Assembly (NCBI GenBank): GCA_963978895.1 | Contig: OZ022242.1 | Span: 22,087,129 to 22,151,128 of the forward strand | DNA length: 64,000 nt | Direction: 5' to 3' | DNA from: Erpobdella octoculata | Lineage: Eukaryota; Annelida; Clitellata; Hirudinida; Erpobdellidae | Shown: positions 30,950 through 64,000 of the stretch, one piece after another | Numbering within the stretch: the first letter of the stretch is position 1 | Layout of the letters: each line of letters starts with the position of its first letter | Translations under genes and position numbers: made by a program | Notes under the pieces: generated by a model | What the model was told of the DNA's origin: nothing | What the model saw: only the letters and a program-made list of their open reading frames with translations | Database searches by the model: none

Positions 30950-32118
30950 TATTAGAAGGTTTAAGTAGCATTAACCAAGCTTTATTTATTATCACCAAAT
31001 AAACTACAAAACCATTCTTGTGGACCTGTAATACGATTTGACGATTTTACAACACTGGTGATCAGAAGTGAGATTTCAAGAATGGTTTTGAAAGCATTGG
31101 ATGAGCTCTTGATACTCGAGTTGAGGCGGGAACTTAGAAAACGAGAGCTCAGTGATAAAAGAAAAAGTCTGAGCTCGTGGACCGCCTCCGGACGTCATTG
31201 GAGGACCATGGGTTTGACCCAGAAGAGTACGAATTCGAAACAGAAAATGAATTGATGAAGGCTCTGAACAAGACGGCGGAAGAAATCAGAGCAGCACACA
31301 GAGCAGCACAGGAGCAAAACAGAGCAGCACAGCAGGAAATGGAGAAATTTCTTGAACTCCTCAATGGTGACACAAACAATTGCGGAAACAAAAAAGACGG
31401 TTATGATGATGAGCCATGCAAAGATGTTCAAGATGAATCATGCAAAGATGTTCAAGATGAACCATGCAAAGATGTTCAAGATGAACCATGCAAAGATTGT
31501 CATAATGATGAGCCTGTCAAAGACCGTCATAATGATGTGCCTGTCAAAGACGGTCATGATAATGAACCTTGCAAAGATGTTCAAGATGAACCATGCATAG
31601 ATGTTCAAGATTAACCATGCAAAGATGTTCAAGATGAACCATGCAAAGATGTTCAAGATGAACCATGCAAAGATGGTCATGATGATGTGCCTTTCAAAGA
31701 CTGTCATGATGATGTGCCTGTCAAAGACGGTCATGATAATGAACCTTGCAAATATGTTCAAGATGAACCATGCAAAGCTGGTGATGACGAGCCTGGCAAA
31801 GATGGTGACAATGATACAGTCGGTTTGGACGTCGACAACAAAACTAAAGAAGATGAAAAGAATGTTGAAAACGAAATGCAAAACGATGAGGATGAAAGTG
31901 ACGATGATGATTATAATAATAGCAATAACAGCGATGGCTTTTACCCATACAGCGACGGTTCTGAAACGGAAGCCTCCATAACAGACGACGGCACCAAATA
32001 TTCAGGGTCAGATTTTAGTGACGAATCTGACTCGGATGAAGCAACCAAGGATTTAAAAATGGACGAAACTCCAATAGAGAAATACGTCAAAGCTAACTTG
32101 ACAAAAATAGAAGACACT
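30950..32118 (+). mobile_element. SAP-domain LTR-type element, copy 1 (3' part lost)
   Basis: An LTR-like segment 30950-31054 (tttaagtagcattaaccaagc .. gacgattttacaaca) is about 90% like the LTRs at 58173 and 59920. It is followed at 31056 by TGGTGATCAGAAGTGAG, in the position of a tRNA primer-binding site, and an ATG at 31082. The coding frame is broken by a frameshift near 31165 (SAP domain) and a TAA at 31612-31614. Homology to the full element stops at about 32118, where sequence of an inverted copy begins. Confidence 0.75.
31082..32118 (+). pseudogene. SAP-domain acidic repeat protein, broken copy
   Basis: Starts MVLKALDELLILELRRELRK, a SAP-type helix-extended loop-helix start. The frame is lost at RELSDKR and is resumed one frame over at VDRLRTSLEDHGFDPEEYEF. 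Next come an Ala/Gln-rich coiled-coil-like stretch (AAHRAAQEQNRAAQQEMEK) and a long array of 8-residue repeats of the type CKDVQDEP / VKDGHDNE encoded by 24-bp DNA units. The acidic C-terminal part contains VGLDVDN, NEDESDDDDYN-like and DFYPYSDGSETEAS-like blocks. A nonsense codon lies inside the repeat array. Confidence 0.72.
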
Positions 32119-32159
32119 GACAGGCACATCATCATGACCGTCTTTGACAGGCTCATCAT

Positions 32160-32642
32160 CATGACATCATGACCATCTTTGCATGGTTCATCTTGAACAT
32201 CTTTGCATGGTTCATCTTGAACATCTTTGCATGGTTCATCTTGCACATCTTTGCAAGGCTCGTCACCATGACCATCCTTGCATAGTTCATCTTGTACATT
32301 CTTGCATGGTGAACCTTCTTGACCGTCTTTTTTGTTTCCGCAATTGTTTGTGTCACCATTGAGGAGTTCAAGAAATTTCTTTCTTTTTTGCTGTGCTGCT
32401 CTGTGTGCTACTCTGTTTTGCTCCTGTGCTGCTCTGTTTTCCTCCGCCATTTTATTCAAAGCCTTCAACATTTCATTTTCTGCTTCGAACTCATACTCTT
32501 CCGGATCAAACCCATTGTTCTCCAATGACGTCCGGAGGCGGTCCACGAGCTCAGACTTTCTACCTTTATCACTGAGCACTCGTTTTCTAAGTTCCCGCCT
32601 CAACTCGAGTATCAAGAGCTCATCCAATGCTTTCAAAACCAT
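32160..32642 (-). CDS. SAP-domain acidic repeat protein, intact N-terminal half
   Basis: Reads MVLKALDELLILELRRELRK, then VLSDKGRKSELVDRLRTSLE: a full SAP motif (two helices with the G-K/R-K-x-E-L turn) without the frameshift of copy 1. GFDPEEYEFEAENEMLKALN and an Ala/Gln coiled-coil segment follow, then repeats of CKDVQDEP. SAP motifs bind AT-rich scaffold-type DNA. The open frame continues to 31941 only by reading the complement of copy 1, which I do not count as coding. It appears to be a Gag-like or accessory protein of a small retroelement; the role is inferred. Confidence 0.65.
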
Positions 32643-32760
32643 TCTTGTATCTCACTTCTGATCACCAATGTTACAATATCACCAAATCGTATACCGGGCT
32701 CAATAGAATGGTTTTGCAGTTTATTGGAAAATAAATGAATGCTTTGTTAAGGCTATTTAT
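32160..32760 (-). mobile_element. SAP-domain LTR-type element, copy 2 (inverted, truncated)
   Basis: The minus-strand LTR-like segment (about 32760-32672) has aataaac and a gatattgtaaca end, then TGGTGATCAGAAGTGAG and an ATG at 32642. The coding sequence is intact from the SAP domain into the repeats and is lost at about 32160. There it meets copy 1 tail to tail, so the two copies form a convergent inverted pair. Confidence 0.75.
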
Positions 32761-32772
32761 ACCTTCAAATCT

Positions 32773-36075
<3,303 letters not shown>

Positions 36076-36120
36076 TTGCGTAATAAAATTAAAATTTAGT
36101 TTACGTAACAACGTTTAATG

Positions 36121-36513
36121 ACTTCAAGCAACTTTTACCCAGCATTATGCGGTAGTTTATTGAATTACTTAAATGAATTTACTTGCCGATGAAAAGAAAA
36201 ATTAAAATTATTTTTCCAAGTAATTGAAAACCTTCTAGCGCACCAATAAAACGACATTTTTAGGCAATTCAATAGTGAAAGTGGAAAAACCAATGGAGAT
36301 AGAAATAGAATGCAGATCACGTGAAATTGACTACATTATTCATATAAATCATATGATGCACTAGCAACACGAGTACTCAAATCTACCGAGTCGCGGCGCG
36401 CAACGAGTCCACCAGCCGCAAAGCAAGTAACGACATGTGTAACGAATACCGAGTAACGAATACCTAGCCCCCGAGTACTCGAAAGTAACGAATACACGAA
36501 AGTAACGAGAATC
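36121..36513 (+). repeat. ~370-bp direct repeat, copy 1 (mate 37081-37450)
   Basis: gcggtagtttattgaattac .. gtaacgagaatcta is shared almost base for base with 37081-37450. The distal part is rich in GTAACGAATAC and GTACTCGAAAG motifs, as in hAT subterminal regions. In copy 1 the final catccct is replaced by an insertion beginning gggttgttgattcgag. Confidence 0.88.
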
Positions 36514-36741
36514 TAGGGTTGTTGATTCGAGTAGTAACGAATGAGTAAGTAACGAATACCAGGCTGTAACGAATAGTAACGAATACTCGGCCGCGAACAA
36601 TGTCGTTACTCTCGTTACTCGTTACTGACGTACTCATTCACACATTCACAGTCGTAGGCAGTCGACTACTCGTACTCTTACTCGGCAATATCAAGCTGTA
36701 TGCGTTTCGAATACACGAAAGTAACGAGAATCTACATCCCT
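36511..36741. mobile_element. ~230-bp hAT-like MITE with GTAACGAAT subterminal repeats
   Basis: The start agggttgttgattcgag and the end gagaatctacatccct are imperfect inverted repeats (AGGG(T/A)TGT.GATTC). The interior has many gtaacgaata motifs in both orientations. It is inserted in the repeat copy at 36121. A duplication could not be fixed. Confidence 0.55.
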
Positions 36742-36879
36742 TGCAGTTGGTCGTTATATTGCCTATACGTACAGTCATATATATATAGAATAGGTATATA
36801 TATATAGGATGAGCCTATCTTTTAAGAATATTTAAGATGGCTCTTTCCGTATTTCCGTCTAACGTAAGGCAGTTTAAGG

Positions 36880-37075
36880 CACCTAGAAACATAGAATGAT
36901 GAACTATACGCTAAAGACATTATTATTAACTACATTAAAAGAATTGAACAAAAAAAATATTTAAAGAGTAAACAATTTCAAAAAAAAATTTTTAAACTTG
37001 AAATAAGTTTCATTTCTTTAGTTTCGGTACATCTATTTGTCTAAATTTAGACTCTAAATAAAGCGCTACCGATAG
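36880..37075 (+). mobile_element. Fragment of the TAAGCATCTGCG hAT family
   Basis: acatagaatgatgaactata .. gtctaaatttagactctaaa matches internal sequence of the hAT copies at 46180-47311 and (inverted) 50876-52175. The termini are absent here. Confidence 0.75.
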
Positions 37076-37080
37076 TTCGC

Positions 37081-37484
37081 ATTATGCGGTAGTTTATCGA
37101 ATTACTTAAATGAATTTACTTGCCGATGAAAAGAAAAATTAAAATTATTTTTCCAAGTAATTGAAAACCTTCTAGCGCACCAATAAAACGACATTTTTAG
37201 GCAATTCAATAGTGAAAGTGGAAAAACCAATGGAGATAGAAATAGAATGCAGATCACGTGAAATTGACTACATTATTCATATGAATCATATGATGATATG
37301 ATGCACTAACAACACGAGTACTCAAATCTACCGACTCGCAGTGCGCAACGAGGCCACCATCCGCAAAGCTAGTAACGATATGTGTAACGAATACCGAGTA
37401 ACGAATCCTTAGCCCCCGAGTACTCGAAAGTAACGAATACACGAAAGTAACGAGAATCTACATCCCTACGAGAATCTACATCCC
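37081..37484 (+). repeat. ~370-bp direct repeat, copy 2
   Basis: The full version of the repeat at 36121, ending gagaatctacatcccta with that terminal phrase duplicated (37457-37468 and 37471-37484). Confidence 0.85.
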
Positions 37485-37871
37485 TAGAAGTAGATCGCGA
37501 CAGCCTTATATACACCAGCCCTCCAGACTACAGGCTACAGGCTAAAACATTCAAATAATCGCGCAACAAACCGAACACGCAACGTTGTGCAATGTATCTT
37601 TTACCACCTCCGCCGGAAATCCCAAAAATATAGGTCCAGGCACGCACACTGCGTTTACGCGGGCGTGACAATCATGCTCTGTTTATCCAGGCCCGCAACT
37701 ACTGGGAGCTGGGGGCCTAAAGTAAAAAAACCAAGATATCGTCACACTGGGGGGAACAAATACATTGTTCTACCCCACCTCAAAAATTGTGAAGGAAACA
37801 GGTTTCCCTGTCCACGCTATGGAGACGCCTATGGTCCTGGGATCAGTAGGCACTAACCACTAACCCTTCCC

Positions 37872-39494
37872 CAGTGGCGTAGTAACCTAATATTTCACTA
37901 GGGGCGAAGGAGAAAAATGCCGCCCCTAATTTTTACGAATTTTCTCGGCATCTTCACCGAAAGTATTCTGCTTGTGCATTAGCATCAATTAGGTGTAACT
38001 CCGTTTTTAAGTTTAGCAACATTTCAAACAATTTTCACGCGAATTGTCTAATTTCCTCTAAGGTTTTATATGATTCAATGAATCTTTTTTTATTGGTTAT
38101 GAACTGGCCAAATAGAAGTTATTAAACCAAAGTACATAGTATTGTAAGCATGAATAGTATATAAGAACGCAATATACTGGAATGAAAGAGTACAGCATCA
38201 TATCTTTCTTGCTTTAATGGCTGCAAAATCCTTCAAGACTTCATCAGCATCGAGTTTTCCAGCAGCTTCTTTTTCTATGGAAAGAATAGCCAAATTTTTA
38301 AGTTGCTTCTGAGTCATGGTTGATCGGAGAAACGTTTTTATAAGCTTTAGCTTAGAGAAGCTGCGTTCGCAACTTGCCACGGAGACACCAATCGTAAGGA
38401 AAATGCGAAGGAAAATAGTGAGATTTGGTAAGCATTCAATAAGAGTCTCCAAAGATCCAAACTGTGAAACGTCTTCTTCCGTTGTGTCGGATAAGCTCTT
38501 TGCATGTGTTTAAATTCGTTTTACCTCTTGAAGTAAGTCAGTCGATTTCATATTCCTTATTTGATATTAGTGCTCTGAAAATTTCATTCTACAGAAAACG
38601 TTCGCCGCCAAAAAAGAAAAAGTACGTAGACTTTCTGTTACAAAAACATTACAATAATTTGTCACACAATTAACATTCTCCTTCATGGCAGAATTATTAT
38701 TTACGTCTAGAAGATAGGCTGCTTTCAGAAAGCCAAAGTGAATGTTAAGATTGCGGAGCTTTTGCGTACGCCTCGAAATTTCGTCCGTGAGTCGATCCAT
38801 CACTTCAAGGTGTTCCATCCGCTTTTCCTGTTGCATAGTCAGTCTTATATCTGCTGTCTCTTCTTCAGGCAGGCGTTACTTCTTCCATATTCGTCTTTCC
38901 ATGGGAATATCCATTTTTTCACAAAACTCAAAAGCTGCAGCATGAGCCTCTAAAACAACATAATCGCTCTCTTTGGCCAGGAAAGACAAGAACGACTGCA
39001 TCTTTGATGCACAGGCATCAAGTCCTAGGCCACGAGTTTGTAAGTACTTCTGTGAGTCATTAATCTATTTCAGAATGCTTGTTAAAAGACACCCGGCATC
39101 ACCTCTTGTCTCCAAGTTCTCTTACTGGCCATCACGGAAAAGCGAAGACGCAGATAGTTTGTGTGGGTCTGATAGTAGGCTTATGTGAGAGTGTAAATAG
39201 GGGTGTGGCTGTAACGTTCTCTAAAAATGATGAAAAGTAGTGTGTTAACAGCCGTAAACTATCTGTGTCTGTGTGTAAACATGGAAATTAGTTTGAATGA
39301 CCGTATTTGCATGGAATACAGTGAGTCTAAGATGAGTGATTTTAGTTGTGAGCAAAAGAATCGACTCTTTAAACGTTTTTCCTTTTTTTTTTATAAAGGT
39401 CGGGTCACTTTTTTCATGACCTCAATTTTGCCGCCCCCTCCTGAGTGCCGCCTGGGGCATTTGCCCCGTCCGCCCCCCCATTTCTACGCCACTG
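37872..39494 (-). mobile_element. hAT element with CAGTGGCGTAG termini
   Basis: Perfect 11-bp terminal inverted repeats CAGTGGCGTAG/CTACGCCACTG are flanked by an exact 8-bp duplication CCCTTCCC (37864-37871, 39495-39502). It carries a degraded transposase on the minus strand. GC-rich patches rich in cgcccc lie just inside both ends. Confidence 0.95.
38198..38836 (-). pseudogene. hAT transposase pseudogene, C-terminal part
   Basis: The distal segment (38198-38452) contains VASCERSFSKLKLIKTFLRS, then TMTQKQLKNLAILSIEKE, the textbook hAT dimerisation region, ending ...FAAIKARKI and a stop. The proximal segment (38567-38836) reads MDRLTDEISRRTQKLRNLNI then FGFLKAAYLLD, typical of the helical insertion region of the same transposases. 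The two are in different frames with a gap between them, so the gene is inactive. Confidence 0.85.
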
Positions 39495-39559
39495 CCCTTC
39501 CCTAAGTCGACTCAACGGGGTCAAATCCCAGGTCTAGTTTTTGTTTCACAGTTTTTACA

Positions 39560-39582
39560 AACCTTTATTTAGGTTACAATCT

Positions 39583-39618
<36 letters not shown>

Positions 39619-39865
39619 CTTTCTCTGTACACAAATCTTGCAAGTAAAATTTAACCAACTTTTTGACTAGCTAGGAAGCTGAAACTCTCAGCATATTTTT
39701 AGATTGGATGACAATACATGATTCAATTAAAAAAAAGCAACGTAATTTAACATCTTTCGTATACATACATACCTACACACATAGACACAGACACAAATCA
39801 AATGTATTTGAAATCAAAGTTTGTGTTAAAAAACTCGATTTTTCCTTTACTTGTTTTTTCATGAA
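39560..39865 (-). repeat. Interspersed ~260-bp repeat, copy 3 (inverted)
   Basis: The reverse-complement version of 24930-25198, with a (GT)n tract near ggttacaatctctg. It ends aaaactcgatttttcctttacttgttt. Confidence 0.85.
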
Positions 39866-40150
39866 CTAAAAACTTTATTTTTCGGTCAATTTTTAGCCGA
39901 ATGCTGTTGAACGCCTCGTCGGGTCGCAACAAGCGCTATATAAGTTGAAATTGATTTTTAACGCTACAATAAATGTATATTGCGTATTATTTTAAACCAA
40001 ATTAAATGAATTTTGTATGTAAAAGTACGAATGCAATTATTAAATTAAGGCTTTTTCACTAAATAAAGTTCTATGCTCATATACTGTAAGGCGTTTTGTT
40101 TTTATTTGACAAAAATATTTAGCGGTGTTTTTTCATAAATTGTGTGAATT

Positions 40151-63303
<23,153 letters not shown>

Positions 63304-63353
63304 TTTGGCAGCTCAACTGCTATTAATCAATTTATGTTTTATTACTAAATTTC

Positions 63354-63359
63354 AATAAA
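63354..63359 (+). terminator. Poly(A) signal of the zinc-finger gene
   Basis: AATAAA 51 bases after the stop codon, with a GT-rich stretch (gagtttgtttgttt) just downstream, as expected of a cleavage/polyadenylation site. Confidence 0.75.
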
Positions 63360-63832
63360 CAGAGTTTGTTTGTTTAATTAATTATCTCGTTTCTGTCAAG
63401 ATTTTTTAATACATGTTAATTGCTTTATTTTTATATTTATTGTTAGCATTTTGTTAAATTTTTTAACACATAACTAAAATTTGGATATTTTTGTCTTTTA
63501 TGCTGCAAAAGGGTAGCTGGCTAGAATAACTATAAAATGTACTAAGAAAACCCTGGTAGAATTAAATTCAATTATTCAATGTTTATTTTGGTTTGTCACA
63601 TACTGAAGCTCAAGTTTAGCAGTTTACTATGGCTACCAACTAGACTACTATATATGGAAGATTTGTGGTAGTTGTTCTTAGTGATGTATTTGTTTATTTT
63701 TTAAATCCCTTGTAATAACCGCCGTTCTTGCTTGCTTGCTCGATTGGTTGCAAACCATAAAAGTGGAAATTGACAAACTTTCCATAATCCAATCGAGCTG
63801 AAATTTGAAATATAGGCTGGCTCCTCATCAAG

Positions 63833-64000
63833 GCTGGGTTGTAACAAAGTACAACGACTTCGTTACATTTTTTAGTACTTTTACTTGTAAAGAGTTACAA
63901 TTTCTTCAGTGTACTTTTAGATTCATTACTTTTTTACTTTATTACGAGTTACTTCAATATTAAATCTGAAATTCATAATACACCAACCCATGGCACGCTT
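63833..64000. mobile_element. hAT-like terminal region running off the window
   Basis: gctgggttgtaacaaagtac followed by repeated TTAC/GTTAC-type motifs (cgttacattttttagtac, gagttacaat, gagttactt), in the manner of hAT subterminal repeats. No second end is visible. Confidence 0.4.

Noticed and set aside
31941..32642. A single 233-codon minus-strand frame
   Set aside because: Only the first ~160 codons are the SAP protein. The remainder reads the antisense strand of the opposite copy across the inverted junction.

Overview
This is nuclear DNA of an animal. It is AT-rich, its genes have many small exons with GT..AG introns, and it is packed with nested transposons and very long (TA)n and (TTA)n microsatellites. 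The proteins identify a metazoan (a Nemo-like kinase and a U1/matrin-type zinc-finger protein). The kinase is clearly more divergent from its vertebrate counterpart than I would expect of a slowly evolving bilaterian, so I do not name a phylum. One repeat class (Helitron-type ends, an ACTG tetranucleotide tract and a core of about 157-bp tandem repeats) has the architecture described for the 'pearl'/HINE elements of bivalves and other invertebrates, but that class is not taxon-specific.

Layout. (1) 147-8921, minus strand: a Nemo-like kinase (NLK) gene. Nine coding exons can be chained with consistent splice phases; the C-terminal end lies beyond the left edge. (2) 9.7-39.5 kb: a gene-poor transposon graveyard. 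It holds hAT elements with exact 8-bp target duplications, a Harbinger-like MITE with a hAT inside it, foldback elements, Helitron-like elements with tandem-repeat cores, a decayed zinc-finger/tyrosine-recombinase (Crypton-like) gene interrupted by another transposon, a transposase fragment of uncertain family, and an inverted pair of elements coding for a SAP-domain protein. (3) 40151-63303, plus strand: one host gene of 16 exons (805 codons, phases consistent throughout) for a four-zinc-finger protein of the U1/matrin/JAZ type with a poly(A) signal. Its introns total about 21 kb and hold a Merlin transposase remnant, Helitrons, three hAT elements, L2-like LINE pieces, and an LTR-flanked, pol-less element that encodes the same SAP-domain protein.

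The items most worth following are: the small LTR-flanked SAP-domain element, present in three copies, two of them convergent; a non-autonomous hAT family whose two copies share a short basic ORF and for which the window itself supplies an empty insertion site; a tandem repeat that has duplicated an NLK splice acceptor; and a 43-bp perfect hairpin bracketed by a 7-bp duplication. All calls were made by eye; no database search or alignment program was run.
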